From Myxococcota bacterium (GTDB taxonomy: Bacteria; Myxococcota_A; UBA9160; SMWR01), in assembly GCA_022447545.1 (NCBI GenBank), contig JAKVBI010000024.1:43149-107148 (forward strand): a DNA stretch of 64,000 nt. Reading direction: 5' to 3'. Shown one piece after another: positions 1-9,287 of the stretch. Numbering within the stretch: position 1 is the stretch's first letter; the number at the start of each line of letters is the position of its first letter. The notes beneath the pieces were generated by a model that saw nothing but the letters and a program-made list of their open reading frames with translations, was not told where the DNA came from and searched no databases. The translations under genes were made by a program, and so were the position numbers.

Positions 1-438
1 CAGAACGTTCGCCTGGCCGTTCAGTTGACGGGCTGGAAGATCGACATGAAGAGCGAGTCGAAGATGCGCGAACTCGCACAGTGGCTCGCGGAGGCCGTAT
101 CGGTAGTCGAGGGTTGTGGAGAAGCTGATGCCGAACTGTTGCTACAGCAGGGGATCACTTCTCTCGAGGATCTCGCGAATTGCCAGGAAGATCTGCTGAC
201 GTCGATCCCAGGAATCAACGAAGAGGGAGCCGCCGAGATCAAGGCCAGGTCGGCGGTACTCGCGGAGCAGAAGCGAGCGGAAGAAGAAGAGGCCGCCCGC
301 CAGGAGGCTTTGCGCGTGGAGCAGGAGCGCGTGGCGGAAAGTGCGGCGTCGAGTGAGCAGGCGAGTCCAGGTGACGAGTTGGCGCCGGGACTGGGGGAAG
401 AAACGTCCGACTCCCGTGGAGAGTCGGCTGACGCTTGA
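1..438 (+). CDS. nusA: Transcription termination/antitermination factor NusA, C-terminal part (5' truncated)
   Basis: The reading frame is open from the first base. It begins in the end of the second KH domain (residues N-V-R-L-A-V-Q-L-T-G-W-K-I-D, typical of NusA) and continues into a helix-hairpin-helix repeat of the NusA C-terminal type (GITSLEDLANC, then SIPGINEEGAAEI). The last 45 residues are a Glu/Ala/Ser-rich tail. NusA binds RNA polymerase and nascent RNA in the cytoplasm and modulates pausing, termination and antitermination. The position directly before infB is the standard nusA-infB arrangement. The N-terminal polymerase-binding, S1 and first KH domains lie outside the window. Internal ATG or TTG codons should not be read as the start. 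Confidence 0.93.
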   Translation, partial: QNVRLAVQLTGWKIDMKSESKMRELAQWLAEAVSVVEGCGEADAELLLQQGITSLEDLANCQEDLLTSIPGINEEGAAEIKARSAVLAEQKRAEEEEAARQEALRVEQERVAESAASSEQASPGDELAPGLGEETSDSRGESADA

Positions 439-511
439 GGTGCGGTAAGCACCTCGGACACCATTGCACCCGAGATGAGATCCCCAAGAGGTGGGCGGTT
501 GAGGCCACCTC
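437..511 (+). promoter_or_regulatory. Two tandem hairpins in the nusA-infB gap sharing one arm sequence
   Basis: Arm GAGGTGC at 437-443 pairs with GCACCTC at 449-455 (7 bp, 5-nt loop). Arm GAGGTGG at 488-494 pairs with CCACCTC at 505-511 (7 bp, 10-nt loop). The arms are similar enough to cross-pair, so two alternative folds are possible. The first hairpin overlaps the nusA stop and neither is followed by a T-run. They could act as an attenuator or mRNA-processing element before infB; this is inference from base pairing only. Confidence 0.35.
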
Positions 512-541
512 CAGGCGACTCTAAAGCACCCGAAGGACTGG

Positions 542-3055
542 ATGGCGAACATCAGGGCATACAAGATCGCTGAAGAACTCGGCATCGAGCGGTCGGAGCT
601 GGTCGAAAAAGCATCCTCCGTGGGCATTGCGTTGAAGAGCCCCATGGCAGCAGTCGACGAAGAGACCGCTGCGCTTCTCCGCGAAAAGCTGGGCGGACCG
701 AAACCGAAGCGGCAGATGACCGAGCAGCGGGTGGAGCGGGCCTCGGGGACTGCTGTCATTCGCCGGCGCAGAAAAGCGCCGGCTGCGCCCAAGCCTGAAG
801 AGGTTCCCGAGCCGATTGCTGGCGAACCCGAGGAAGCGGCTGCTTTGGTGGAGGAGGCTGTACCCACCGAAACCAGTGAGTCAGTGGCACCGGTCACTGA
901 GGAGGTCGCCGCCGAGGCGCCCGCTCCGGAGTCCGTTCCCGAGGAGCCGGCGGCGGAGCCTGAAGAACCCGAAGAGGAGGCGGCGGAACCGACCTCCGAG
1001 GAGCCGGCCGAAGAGCCTCAGGCTGAGGAGCCGATCAAGAGACCTGCCGCAGCCGCGCCTGCACCTTCACCCGGTCCAAGCGGAGACTCGGAAAGGAACG
1101 GTGCCAAGCAGCGCAAGTTGGTTCGCGAGGTCGTCAACCTGCGGGAGCAGGAGAATCTCGCGCGGCAGGCCACGAGTCGTGGGCCCATGCGGCGTCAGGT
1201 GACTTTGGCGCCCCGCGCGATCACGTCGCCCCGAAAGCGTCGTCGAGACGCAGCTCACAAGCCGGCTGCCGTGGAGGCCCCGAAGACGGTCGCTCAGGTC
1301 GTCAAAATCGATGGAACCGTCTCGGTTCGTGATCTCGCACGCCTGCTGGGTGCCAAGGCACCGGAGATTCAGCGCAAGCTGATGGCGTTGGGGACGATGC
1401 TCTCGATCAACCAACTGCTCGACTTCGACACGGCCAAGCGCGTGGCGGCGGAGTTTGGCTACGAGGTTCAGGACGTCGGTTTCAAAGAGGATGCCTTTTT
1501 GGAGGTTGCCGAGGAGGAGCAGGAGGAGAGTGAATCTCTCGAAAACCGACCTCCCGTGATCACTGTGATGGGACACGTCGACCATGGAAAGACGTCTCTC
1601 CTCGATGCGCTGAGACGGACCGATGTGGTGTCGGGTGAGGCCGGTGGGATTACTCAGCACGTTGGTGCCTATCAAGTCGACGTCGACGGAAAGAAGCTTA
1701 CGTTCATCGACACGCCAGGCCATGCCGCGTTTACTGCGATGCGAGCTCGAGGCGCGCAGGTAACCGACATCGTCGTGCTCGTGGTCGCAGCGACAGAGGG
1801 CATCATGCCGCAGACGATCGAAGCCATCGATCACTCGACTGCTGCAGGCGTGCCGATCGTCGTTGCGGTCAACAAGATCGATCTCCCCGGGGCAGACGGC
1901 CAACAGCTGCGTCAGCGCCTCATGGAGCACGGTCTGGTCTCCGAGGAGTTCGGTGGCGAAGTGATTTGCGTCGATGTCTCTGCGACCCAGGGTACGGGCC
2001 TCGATCGGTTGCTCGAGATGCTCTCGCTTCAAGCCGAGTTGTTGGAACTTCGCGCCAACGCCAAGCGACGAGCCAAAGGTGTGGTGTTGGAAGCTCATCT
2101 CGACCGAGGGCGGGGACCGGTCGCGACCGTACTGGTCGAGGATGGGACGCTGCGAAAGGGAGATGTTCTCGTCGTCGGCAGTTCTTCGGGACGCGTGCGG
2201 GCCATGGAGGACGAGAATCACAAGCGGGTCAAGGACGCACCGCCTTCCACGCCGGTTCGATTGATCGGTCTCTCCGAAGTCCCCGAGGCAGGGGAGGCGT
2301 TCAACGTCGTCGACAGCGAACGGATCGCTAAGAATATCGTCGACCATCGGCTCTCCGAACTGCGTAAGGAAGTCGGTGAGTCGCAGCGTCCTGCGGTCAG
2401 CCTCGAGGATTTCTTCAGCCAGTCCCAGGGTGAGGGGGTCAAGGAGCTCTCCCTGGTGGTCAAGGCCGACGTCCAGGGGTCGGTGGAGGCTCTGCGCGAG
2501 GCGCTGGGGAAACTCTCGACGGATACGGTGAAGGTGAACGTCCTGCACTCCGGCGTGGGTGCGATTACGGAGACCGACGTCATGCTCGCCAAAGCGAGCG
2601 GCGCGATCATCGTCGCCTTCCACGTTCGCCCCGATCCCGCTGGCCGCAGGGCCGCCGAGGGTCAGGGGGTGGATGTCCGCGTGTACCAGGTCATCTACGA
2701 GGCCACGGAAGACATCACCAATGCAATGATCGGCCTTTTGCCGCCCAAGGTCACCGAAGAGTTCCTCGGTCGGGTCGAGGTGCGCGAGACCTTTACGATT
2801 CCGAAATCCGGGACCATCGCAGGCTCCTACGTGAGCGAGGGGCTTGTGCGGCGCGGAACCCAATGCCGCCTGATCCGCGATGGTGTCCAGGTCTATGAGG
2901 GCACGATTGGGTCTCTGAAGCGCTTCAAGGACGATGCGCGCGAAGTGGCGACCGGTTTCGAGTGTGGAATCGGGATCGAAGGCTACAACGATGTGAAGGT
3001 GGGGGACGTGATCGAAGCCTACGTCCTCGAGGAGAAGCCGGCGACGCTCGAATGA
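542..3055 (+). CDS. infB: Translation initiation factor IF-2
   Basis: The 837-residue protein has a complete IF-2 architecture. An IF2_N helical domain lies at about residues 1-52. A Pro/Glu/Ala-rich acidic linker spans about 80-185. A second IF2_N domain lies around 250-300. The GTPase domain has G1 GHVDHGKT at 344-351, then G3 DTPGHAAF and G4 NKID, followed by the C-terminal beta-barrel and IF-2 domains. IF-2 delivers fMet-tRNA to the 30S subunit and promotes subunit joining. ATG 542 is the only start that keeps the first IF2_N domain. The stop overlaps the next start (ATGA), indicating translational coupling with the DUF503 gene. Confidence 0.97.
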   Translation: MANIRAYKIAEELGIERSELVEKASSVGIALKSPMAAVDEETAALLREKLGGPKPKRQMTEQRVERASGTAVIRRRRKAPAAPKPEEVPEPIAGEPEEAAALVEEAVPTETSESVAPVTEEVAAEAPAPESVPEEPAAEPEEPEEEAAEPTSEEPAEEPQAEEPIKRPAAAAPAPSPGPSGDSERNGAKQRKLVREVVNLREQENLARQATSRGPMRRQVTLAPRAITSPRKRRRDAAHKPAAVEAPKTVAQVVKIDGTVSVRDLARLLGAKAPEIQRKLMALGTMLSINQLLDFDTAKRVAAEFGYEVQDVGFKEDAFLEVAEEEQEESESLENRPPVITVMGHVDHGKTSLLDALRRTDVVSGEAGGITQHVGAYQVDVDGKKLTFIDTPGHAAFTAMRARGAQVTDIVVLVVAATEGIMPQTIEAIDHSTAAGVPIVVAVNKIDLPGADGQQLRQRLMEHGLVSEEFGGEVICVDVSATQGTGLDRLLEMLSLQAELLELRANAKRRAKGVVLEAHLDRGRGPVATVLVEDGTLRKGDVLVVGSSSGRVRAMEDENHKRVKDAPPSTPVRLIGLSEVPEAGEAFNVVDSERIAKNIVDHRLSELRKEVGESQRPAVSLEDFFSQSQGEGVKELSLVVKADVQGSVEALREALGKLSTDTVKVNVLHSGVGAITETDVMLAKASGAIIVAFHVRPDPAGRRAAEGQGVDVRVYQVIYEATEDITNAMIGLLPPKVTEEFLGRVEVRETFTIPKSGTIAGSYVSEGLVRRGTQCRLIRDGVQVYEGTIGSLKRFKDDAREVATGFECGIGIEGYNDVKVGDVIEAYVLEEKPATLE

Positions 3056-3435
3056 TCGTTGGAGCTGCGATCGTCGAGTTGATGGTCCATGACTCCCGCT
3101 CCTTGAAACGGAAACGAGGGGTCGTTCGTTCGGTAATCCAGCGCGTCCGTAATCGTTTCAATCTCTCGGTTGCTGAGGTTGGGGGGCAGGGCACGTGGCA
3201 ACTGGCGGTGATCGGGTTGGCATGTACTGGTACGGATGCAGTGGGAGTTCGTCGTCAGCTCGATCGAGCCTTGGAATTCATCGAGGAACTCCATCTTGCC
3301 GAAGTTCTGGGATCGGACGTCGAGATCACCGACCTGCCGTACGAGGGAATGGGACAACCGGGGGACCCCGGCATTGAAGAGGGGAGTGAGGTCCTTGCTG
3401 GAGAGGACGGAGACCCTTGGGAACCCGAGACCTAG
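3052..3435 (+). CDS. DUF503 (YlxP-like) family protein
   Basis: This 127-residue protein begins [18 protein letters not shown] and contains the DUF503 pattern of a short beta-alpha-beta fold with LKRKRGVVRSVIQRVRNRF. Family members sit between infB and rbfA in many bacteria, as here, and are presumed to take part in ribosome or RNA metabolism; the biochemical role is unknown. ATG 3052 overlaps the infB stop by four bases. A longer GTG-initiated frame upstream would lie wholly inside infB and was not chosen. The C-terminal 30 residues are acidic and probably disordered. Confidence 0.85.
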   Translation: MIVGAAIVELMVHDSRSLKRKRGVVRSVIQRVRNRFNLSVAEVGGQGTWQLAVIGLACTGTDAVGVRRQLDRALEFIEELHLAEVLGSDVEITDLPYEGMGQPGDPGIEEGSEVLAGEDGDPWEPET

Positions 3436-3483
3436 CCGGCCCATTGGCGTTCATAGGCGCGAACCCCGGGCGCGAGTGGAGGA

Positions 3484-3846
3484 GTGGTGTCGAGAAGGAC
3501 CGAGCGTGTGGCTGAGCAGTTACGCGAAGAATTGGCGCGAGTGTTGCGCGAGGACGTCACGGACCCTCGTGTTGGGTTGGTCACGCTCACACGCGTCGAC
3601 GTCGCTCCGGACCTGACGCAGGCCCTGGTATTTTGGAGTTCTATGACCACGACGGCCGGAGAGGAGTCCACCCAGGAAATTGCCGAGGGTCTTGAGAGCG
3701 CAGCCTCTTTCGTCCGGCATCGGCTCGCGCAGGTCCTTCCGCTTCGGCGGGTGCCAGAGTTGAGGTTTCGATTCGACCCCTCCCTGTCCCTTGGAACGAA
3801 TACCCTGAAGGTTCTTTCGGAGCTCAGAGATGAAGAGAAGGCGTAG
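3484..3846 (+). CDS. rbfA: 30S ribosome-binding factor RbfA
   Basis: RbfA binds the 5' region of 16S rRNA during late 30S maturation and cold adaptation. The protein (about 120 residues, normal length) has the opening RTERVAEQLREELARVLRED followed by DPRVGLVTLTRVDVAPDL, the characteristic KH-like fold signature. Two adjacent GTG codons (3484 and 3487) are possible starts; a GGAGGAG sequence at 3478-3484 favours the second, giving MSRRTERV. The 3' end overlaps truB by 17 bases, so translation is probably coupled. It belongs to the nusA-infB-rbfA-truB operon. Confidence 0.93.
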   Translation: MVSRRTERVAEQLREELARVLREDVTDPRVGLVTLTRVDVAPDLTQALVFWSSMTTTAGEESTQEIAEGLESAASFVRHRLAQVLPLRRVPELRFRFDPSLSLGTNTLKVLSELRDEEKA

Positions 3847-4798
3847 ACGAGCCGAGGACGAGGCCCCGGGGCCGGCGGGGTTTCTCGTGGTCGATAAACC
3901 GTCGGGCTGGACGTCGCACGATGTGGTGGATGCAGCACGAAGGTGGTTGGGGACGCGGCGCGTGGGCCACCTGGGCACCCTGGATCCTCTGGCTACGGGC
4001 GTCCTCCCCCTGGCGATTCGCGAGGCCACCAAACTGGTTCCTTTTCTCCAGGCCGGTGCCAAGTCCTATCGCGGTTCGGTTCGTCTAGGAGAGGAGACGA
4101 ACACGCTCGATGCGGACGGAGTGGTGATCCACCGTTCGGAGGCGCCCCTGCCCGATGAGGCAGCCCTTCACACAGCCGCGAAGCGGTTCGTCGGTGAGAT
4201 CCAACAGGTGCCCCCGATGTTCAGCGCGGTCAAGCGGGATGGGGTTCCGCTACACCGGCTGGCTCGAGCGGGGAAAGAAGTCGAGCGACCGCCGAAGACC
4301 GTAACCATCGATCGCCTGGAATTGAGCGGATACGAACCTCCCGAGGTCTCGATCGAAGTCGACTGCTCGGCAGGAACCTATGTCCGGGCTCTGGCAGCGG
4401 ATCTGGGCACCGAACTGGGTTGTGGGGGGCATCTGGCGTCTCTCCGCCGCACCCTGAGCGGCCCATTTACCGAAGATCAGGCAGTTTCGCCAGAACAGCT
4501 GGCCCGAGAGGCGGAGGCCGGAGAGATTGCTCATCGGTTCGTCCACCCGATCAATGCCCTTGGCTTTCCGGTTTTGAGGCTGAGAAACGAGGAGGTCGGC
4601 CAGGTTGCTCATGGTGCTGAGATCGAGGGAGCCCGCTCGCCTGTCGTACCTGGGACCCTGATCTCTGCGATTCGCCCCGATGGGGCCCTCCTCGCCATCA
4701 TGGAGATGGCGCCGGGCCGCCGAATTCGCCCCGTGCGAGTCCTCAAGATCCCAGCCCCCAAGGAGACGTCTCAGCGGCCGCTTGCCCCGCCCAGCTAG
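3830..4798 (+). CDS. truB: tRNA pseudouridine(55) synthase TruB
   Basis: TruB isomerises U55 in the T-loop of tRNAs. The 322-residue protein carries the family motif GHLGTLDPLATGVL with the catalytic Asp at residue 52, followed by KSYRG, the VPPMFSAVK segment and the AGTYVRALA motif. A C-terminal PUA-like region of about 70 residues is present. A basic stretch K-R-R-R-R-R-R precedes the fold. ATG 3830 lies inside rbfA, consistent with coupled translation. This is the last gene of the block before a non-coding gap of about 270 bases. Confidence 0.96.
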   Translation: MKRRRRRAEDEAPGPAGFLVVDKPSGWTSHDVVDAARRWLGTRRVGHLGTLDPLATGVLPLAIREATKLVPFLQAGAKSYRGSVRLGEETNTLDADGVVIHRSEAPLPDEAALHTAAKRFVGEIQQVPPMFSAVKRDGVPLHRLARAGKEVERPPKTVTIDRLELSGYEPPEVSIEVDCSAGTYVRALAADLGTELGCGGHLASLRRTLSGPFTEDQAVSPEQLAREAEAGEIAHRFVHPINALGFPVLRLRNEEVGQVAHGAEIEGARSPVVPGTLISAIRPDGALLAIMEMAPGRRIRPVRVLKIPAPKETSQRPLAPPS

Positions 4799-5070
4799 CT
4801 TTGCCACACTCCCGCCCGTCCGCACCCGAGTCGCTTAGAGGCGGTTCAGGGTCCGGGAGCCCGCGGAAAATGCCAAGCCGGAGAAGGTTCGGTGACGGGC
4901 ATCGGGTCAGAATCGAAGGGACAGCCGCAGGTAGCGAGTCCCGAGGACCCGGTAGAGTCCCAGTGGATGCGAAATAGCGGAGCTGGGTAGAGGGCGGGCT
5001 GCTCGGTGCGAGATGCGCAGCCTCAGACAGCGCAGGACACGGGTCAGACCCGTCCAATGGAGAGTTCGAG
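4799..5070 (+). other. Non-coding gap and rpsO leader
   Basis: There is no credible gene in these 272 bases between truB and rpsO. A hairpin with arms ACGGGT (5039-5044) and ACCCGT (5048-5053) and a three-base loop lies just before the ribosome-binding site. The rest is GC-rich and may fold, but it matches no riboswitch or small RNA that I could recognise. Leaders of rpsO are often S15-binding autoregulatory elements in other bacteria, so this is a candidate region for such control. Confidence 0.4.
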
Positions 5071-5337
5071 TTGTTATCAAAGGCCGACGTAGAAAAGACC
5101 ATTGGGTCCCATAAAGCCCACGACAACGACACCGGGTCCACCGAGGTCCAGGTTGCACTCTTGACCGAGCGCATCAATGGACTTGCTGAGCATTTCAAGA
5201 CCCACAAAAAAGATCACCACTCTCGCCGAGGCCTGCTGCAGCTCGTGAGCAAGCGCCGGCGGCTACTCAAGTATTTGAGGAGGACTGAGTCCAATCGATA
5301 CCAGGCGCTGATAGCGCGCCTGGGTTTGCGGCGCTGA
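5071..5337 (+). CDS. rpsO: 30S ribosomal protein S15
   Basis: The 88-residue product matches the full length of S15, a primary 16S rRNA-binding protein that also forms an intersubunit bridge. Hallmarks are [29 protein letters not shown] and the terminal IARLGLRR. The start is TTG at 5071, supported by GGAGAG at 5059-5064 with six bases of spacing; no in-frame ATG fits the N-terminus. A hairpin in the leader and a structured rpsO-pnp spacer suggest RNA-level control. The rpsO-pnp order is widely conserved. Confidence 0.97.
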   Translation: MLSKADVEKTIGSHKAHDNDTGSTEVQVALLTERINGLAEHFKTHKKDHHSRRGLLQLVSKRRRLLKYLRRTESNRYQALIARLGLRR

Positions 5338-5359
5338 TCGCAGGATGCGATTGGGGCCT

Positions 5360-5375
5360 GCTCGTGTGAACGAGC
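5360..5375 (+). terminator. Short hairpin after rpsO
   Basis: GCTCGT (5360-5365) and ACGAGC (5370-5375) form a six-base-pair stem with a GTGA tetraloop, 22 bases after the rpsO stop. No T-run follows, so it is more likely a 3'-end stabiliser or partial terminator between rpsO and pnp than a strong Rho-independent terminator. Confidence 0.35.
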
Positions 5376-5428
5376 GAAACACGACCCTAAATTACACAAC
5401 AGAGTTGGACGTCGCGGAACTCGCGTCT

Positions 5429-5490
5429 TGAAATGCGGAAGTCCGCCATGTGCGATGCCATGCATCGCCCATCGCTGATTCCGCATTTCA
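5429..5490 (+). promoter_or_regulatory. Nested long stem-loop in the pnp leader (candidate RNase III/PNPase autoregulation site)
   Basis: A perfect 12-bp inverted repeat, TGAAATGCGGAA (5429-5440) with TTCCGCATTTCA (5479-5490), encloses an inner 7-bp hairpin GCGATGC (5452-5458) / GCATCGC (5462-5468). It lies about 115 bases before the pnp start. In E. coli the pnp leader holds a long stem cut by RNase III, after which PNPase degrades its own message. Position and form here match that scheme, but RNase III cleavage is inferred. Confidence 0.6.
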
Positions 5491-5548
5491 TCACGGTCTT
5501 CGTTTCTCCCCGCGTGTCGGCCAACCCAACCGTCACCGCACTGCCCGG

Positions 5549-5575
5549 GTGCGCTCGAACGTTGAGCGCACGCCC
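5549..5575 (+). promoter_or_regulatory. Second stem-loop just upstream of the pnp ribosome-binding site
   Basis: GTGCGCTC (5549-5556) pairs perfectly with GAGCGCAC (5564-5571) around a seven-base loop. The flanking GG and CCC can extend the stem with one bulged G. It ends about 15 bases before the CAGGAGA ribosome-binding site of pnp, so folding could influence pnp translation or decay. Confidence 0.45.
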
Positions 5576-5606
5576 GAGCTGAGGTGAGATCAGGAGATCT
5601 ACGTAC

Positions 5607-7799
5607 ATGCCTTCTTATTGGTTCCAACCCCAGACCGTCTCGATGGAATTTGGCGGGCGAACCCTGTCGATCGAAACCGGCAAGCTTGCAAAACAGGCGG
5701 CTGGTGCAGCCGTTGTGACCTACGGTGAAACGGTCGTACTCGTTACGGCTACCAGTGCCAACCCGCGGCCGGGGATCGACTTCTTTCCCTTGACCGTCGA
5801 CTTTGTCGAAAAGACTTCGGCGGCAGGCAAGATCCCGGGTGGTTTTTTCAAGCGAGAAGGTCGACTTTCCGATCGCGAGGTTCTGGTCTCGCGTTTCATC
5901 GACCGCTCGATTCGTCCGTTGTTCGCCGAAGGCTATCGGGACGAAACTCAGATCACGGCGACCGTGTTGTCCGCTGAGCCCACCGCACCGCCGGACATTC
6001 CGGCGTTCATCGGGGCTTCTGCGGCGCTCTCAATCTCGGACATTCCATTCATTGGCCCGATCGGCGCCGTTCGAATGGGACGTCAGGATGGGGAGTTGAT
6101 CGTCAATCCGAACCCCGAGGAGGTTTTGGAGAGCGATCTCGATATTGTTGTGGCCGGTAGCCGCACGGCTTTGGTGATGGTCGAAGGGTCAGCCAAGGTG
6201 GTTCCGGAAGCCGAGATCCTCGACACGCTGAAGCAGGCTCACGACCAGATTGTCGAGGTCATTGGGTTGCAGGAGGAGCTCATCAAGCTGGCCGGAGTGC
6301 CCAGTCGGGAGGTGCCGCCGCCGGCTGATCGGTCCGAGTTGGAGGGCGAGGTTCGCTCGCGTGCGGAGAGCGCGCTTTCCGAAGCGGTACGCATCGAGAC
6401 CAAGGGCGAGCGGTATTCGGCGATTGCCGAGATCGAGGGAGAGGTGCTCCAGGGCTTCGTCGATGCCTATCGCAAGGAGCCGGCCCCACTCGACACGCTC
6501 GAGGCCATCGAGAGTCGCGAAAAGGGTCTGCGTACTCTCCAATCAGACGTCAAAGACATTCTGCACGATCTGCGTTCGGACCTCGTTCGCAAGCGAATAC
6601 TGGATGACGGCACCCGCATCGATGGAAGAGGGGCCGCGGATGTCCGTCCCATCGCCTGCGAGGTCCGCCCGGTGCCTCGCCCGCACGGTGTGGCTCTGTT
6701 TACGCGGGGTGAGACTCAGGCCATCGTCTACACGACTCTGGGTGGGTCCAGTGACGAGCAGACCATTGACGGCTTGGTCGAACGGCAGAGCAAGTCCTTC
6801 TATCTGCACTACAATTTCCCGCCCTTCTCGGTGGGCGAAGCCCGCATGTTGCGGGGCCCGGGCCGCAGAGAGGTGGGGCACGGGAATCTCGCCGAGCGCG
6901 CCATCCGAGAAGTCCTTCCGGAGGCGGACGACTTCCCCTACACGATTCGGGTCGTCTCCGAGACTCTGGAATCCAACGGCTCTTCGTCCATGGCCAGCGT
7001 CTGTGGCGCGACCCTGTCGCTGATGGATGCGGGGGTTCCTCTCAAGGCCCCCGTGGCCGGGATCGCCATGGGGCTGATCGAAGATGGGGATCGGGTGGAG
7101 ATCCTCTCCGATATCCTCGGGGATGAGGATCACCTGGGCGACATGGACTTCAAGGTGGCTGGAACCCGGGATGGAATCACTGCCCTGCAAATGGACATCA
7201 AGATCCAGAGTGTCGACTGGTCGGTGATGGAGCGGGCTCTTGCCCAGGCCAATGAGGGACGTCTGCACATCCTGGACCGCATGGCTGAGGAAACCTCCGC
7301 GGAATTCGAGGACTTCCAGCCTCGAGCGGAGCTCTCGCGCTACGCCCCGAGAGTCAAGATGATCACCATCAAGCCCGATCGTATTCGGGACGTCATTGGG
7401 CCTGGAGGCAAGGTGATCCGCGCCATCCAGGAGACCACCAATACCAAGCTGGACATCGATGACTCGGGCCGAGTCACGATCTTCTCCCCGGATGGGGATG
7501 CGCTCGAGCGCGCTGAAGGCATGGTGCAGGAGTTGACCCAGGAGGCTGAACTCGAACGTGTGTACTTGGGTAAGGTCAAGCGCATTACGGATTTCGGGGC
7601 CTTCGTGGAGATCTTCCCCGGAACCGATGGCCTGATCCACATCAGCCACCTGGCCGAGGGCCGGGTTGATCAGGTGACCGACGTCCTGGAGGAGGGAGAC
7701 GAGGTTCTCGCCAAGTGCATCGACATCGACCCCTCGGGCCGTATTCGGTTGTCTCGCAAGGAGGCACTGGCGGACGCCGAGGCCCAGACGAACGCCTGA
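5607..7799 (+). CDS. pnp: Polyribonucleotide nucleotidyltransferase (PNPase)
   Basis: PNPase is the phosphorolytic 3'-5' exoribonuclease and degradosome component. The 730-residue protein has two RNase PH-like domains separated by a helical linker (about 240-330), a KH domain with [16 protein letters not shown] from about residue 592, and an S1 domain starting near residue 651 ([20 protein letters not shown]). The phosphate-binding segment [16 protein letters not shown] is intact. ATG 5607 follows CAGGAGATC. The structured leader upstream suggests autoregulation at the mRNA level. The dut gene follows after seven bases. Confidence 0.97.
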   Translation: MPSYWFQPQTVSMEFGGRTLSIETGKLAKQAAGAAVVTYGETVVLVTATSANPRPGIDFFPLTVDFVEKTSAAGKIPGGFFKREGRLSDREVLVSRFIDRSIRPLFAEGYRDETQITATVLSAEPTAPPDIPAFIGASAALSISDIPFIGPIGAVRMGRQDGELIVNPNPEEVLESDLDIVVAGSRTALVMVEGSAKVVPEAEILDTLKQAHDQIVEVIGLQEELIKLAGVPSREVPPPADRSELEGEVRSRAESALSEAVRIETKGERYSAIAEIEGEVLQGFVDAYRKEPAPLDTLEAIESREKGLRTLQSDVKDILHDLRSDLVRKRILDDGTRIDGRGAADVRPIACEVRPVPRPHGVALFTRGETQAIVYTTLGGSSDEQTIDGLVERQSKSFYLHYNFPPFSVGEARMLRGPGRREVGHGNLAERAIREVLPEADDFPYTIRVVSETLESNGSSSMASVCGATLSLMDAGVPLKAPVAGIAMGLIEDGDRVEILSDILGDEDHLGDMDFKVAGTRDGITALQMDIKIQSVDWSVMERALAQANEGRLHILDRMAEETSAEFEDFQPRAELSRYAPRVKMITIKPDRIRDVIGPGGKVIRAIQETTNTKLDIDDSGRVTIFSPDGDALERAEGMVQELTQEAELERVYLGKVKRITDFGAFVEIFPGTDGLIHISHLAEGRVDQVTDVLEEGDEVLAKCIDIDPSGRIRLSRKEALADAEAQTNA

Positions 7800-7806
7800 G
7801 GTAGAT

Positions 7807-8295
7807 ATGTCGACGGCCCGGGTGAAGATTGCTCGACTTCCCGGGAACGCCGAGCTGCCGCTTCCCTCGCGGGCGACGCCTCGATCGGCAGGCTACGACC
7901 TGCATGCTGCCGTGGAGGCACCTGTGCGGCTCGACCCTGGAGAGCGCGTCGCGATCCCCACGGGTTTTGCGATCGCGCTGCCCGAGGGTTTCGAGGCCCA
8001 GATTCGGCCACGCAGCGGTTTGGCGCTGAGGCACGGGATCGTGTTGCCCAATGCCCCGGGAACCATCGATTCCGACTTCAGGGGGGAGATTCAGGTCATC
8101 CTCGGTAATATCGCGTCGGAGGCCTTCACGGTTTCGCGAGGGGATCGCATTGCGCAGCTCGTGGTGGCCCGCGTGGCCCCGGCGGAATGGGTCGAGGTCG
8201 AGGAACTCGACTCGACCGAGCGGGGCAGTGGGGGGTTTGGATCGACCGGCCTGAGGGCGGCGAGAACCGAGCCTGGAACGGATGAGGGGAGATGA
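7807..8295 (+). CDS. dut: Deoxyuridine 5'-triphosphate nucleotidohydrolase (dUTPase)
   Basis: The enzyme hydrolyses dUTP to dUMP and pyrophosphate, keeping uracil out of DNA and supplying thymidylate synthesis. The 162-residue protein contains the trimeric dUTPase motifs in order: [35 protein letters not shown] and the C-terminal GSGGFGSTG arm that closes the active site. ATG 7807 is close behind pnp, so the two are probably co-transcribed. The C-terminal 15 residues beyond the arm are slightly longer than usual. Confidence 0.96.
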   Translation: MSTARVKIARLPGNAELPLPSRATPRSAGYDLHAAVEAPVRLDPGERVAIPTGFAIALPEGFEAQIRPRSGLALRHGIVLPNAPGTIDSDFRGEIQVILGNIASEAFTVSRGDRIAQLVVARVAPAEWVEVEELDSTERGSGGFGSTGLRAARTEPGTDEGR

Positions 8296-8329
8296 GCAAC
8301 CGTCGGACCTTCCAGGGCACGGAGTCCTC

Positions 8330-9283
8330 GTGAGCGAAGCACCTCTCCACCCCCAACCTGCGACTCCCCTGGAGCCGAAACCCAGGCGCCAGGGGGGGGA
8401 CCTCAGGCCCCGGCTGTTGACGGCGGCGATCCTGATCCCCGCAGTGATCTATGTCATCACACAGGGCGGGCTCACCTACCTGGCCGTCGTGGTGATCATC
8501 GTCCTGTTGGGGGAATACGAGATCTACGAACTGCTCCGGGAGAAGGGAGCGCACCCTGCTGTGGGGCTCGGGATGGTGGCGGGAGCCTTGCTCCCGGTCA
8601 TCTCCTTCTACGGGAGCGTGAACTGGTCGACGATCATGATCACCGCCGCTCTTTTGGCAACCATGGTCATGGAGTTGCGCCGCCAGCGCATCAACGAGGC
8701 CATGGCGAGTATTTCCGGCACGTTTTTCGGAATCGTCTATGTGGGTTGGCTCCTTTCTCACGCCGTGGTGCTCCGGAACTTCGATCATTCCGTGATCGAT
8801 CATTACGGTGCTGGTGCGGCGGCAAGGCTGGGTGTCGAGGCAGGCACGGGCGCGTTTCTGATGTTGTACACGCTCTTCGTCGTGGTGTTGTGCGATGCGG
8901 GCGCTTATTTCGCAGGGCGCGCCTACGGACGCCGGAAACTGGCATCGGCTATCAGTCCGGGGAAGACCGTCGAAGGGGCCCTGGGCGGGATTCTGGCCGG
9001 CGTGGTGGGGGGGTGTCTCGCCAAGGCAGGGTCGGACGTGTTCTGGCCCCAGTTCTCTCATCTTCTCGACTGGCAGGCCACCGTGGGTTTCGCTGTGATC
9101 CTTGCCATCGTGGGGATCGTCGGAGACCTGACTGAATCTCTTTTGAAACGCGATGCCGATGTCAAGGATGCGGGAAGGCTGCTCCCCGGAATGGGGGGAG
9201 TGCTCGACCGAATTGATGCCCCTCTTCTCGCCATTCCTGTGATGTACTACCTCATGCTCTTCTACGTGTACCCGAGGATTTGA
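8330..9283 (+). CDS. cdsA: Phosphatidate cytidylyltransferase (CDP-diacylglycerol synthase)
   Basis: An integral membrane enzyme that makes CDP-diacylglycerol from phosphatidate and CTP, the precursor for pgsA further along. The sequence has about eight hydrophobic segments and the signature SLLKRDADVKDAGRLLPG, then MGGVLDRID near the C-terminus. The position usually occupied by His in the PGHGG part is Met here. GTG 8330 is preferred because GGAG (8321-8324) stands five bases before it. ATG 8282 would add 16 unconserved residues and overlap dut. Confidence 0.9.
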   Translation: MSEAPLHPQPATPLEPKPRRQGGDLRPRLLTAAILIPAVIYVITQGGLTYLAVVVIIVLLGEYEIYELLREKGAHPAVGLGMVAGALLPVISFYGSVNWSTIMITAALLATMVMELRRQRINEAMASISGTFFGIVYVGWLLSHAVVLRNFDHSVIDHYGAGAAARLGVEAGTGAFLMLYTLFVVVLCDAGAYFAGRAYGRRKLASAISPGKTVEGALGGILAGVVGGCLAKAGSDVFWPQFSHLLDWQATVGFAVILAIVGIVGDLTESLLKRDADVKDAGRLLPGMGGVLDRIDAPLLAIPVMYYLMLFYVYPRI

Positions 9284-9287
9284 AGCG

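Noticed and set aside
1067-2863. Long minus-strand open frame (about 598 residues) antisense to infB
   Set aside because: It lies wholly within infB, has the His/Arg/Leu-rich composition of a codon shadow in GC-rich DNA, and shows no domain or ribosome-binding site.
6543-7649. Long minus-strand open frame (about 368 residues) antisense to pnp
   Set aside because: Shadow of pnp; composition rich in His, Arg and Asp without recognisable motifs.
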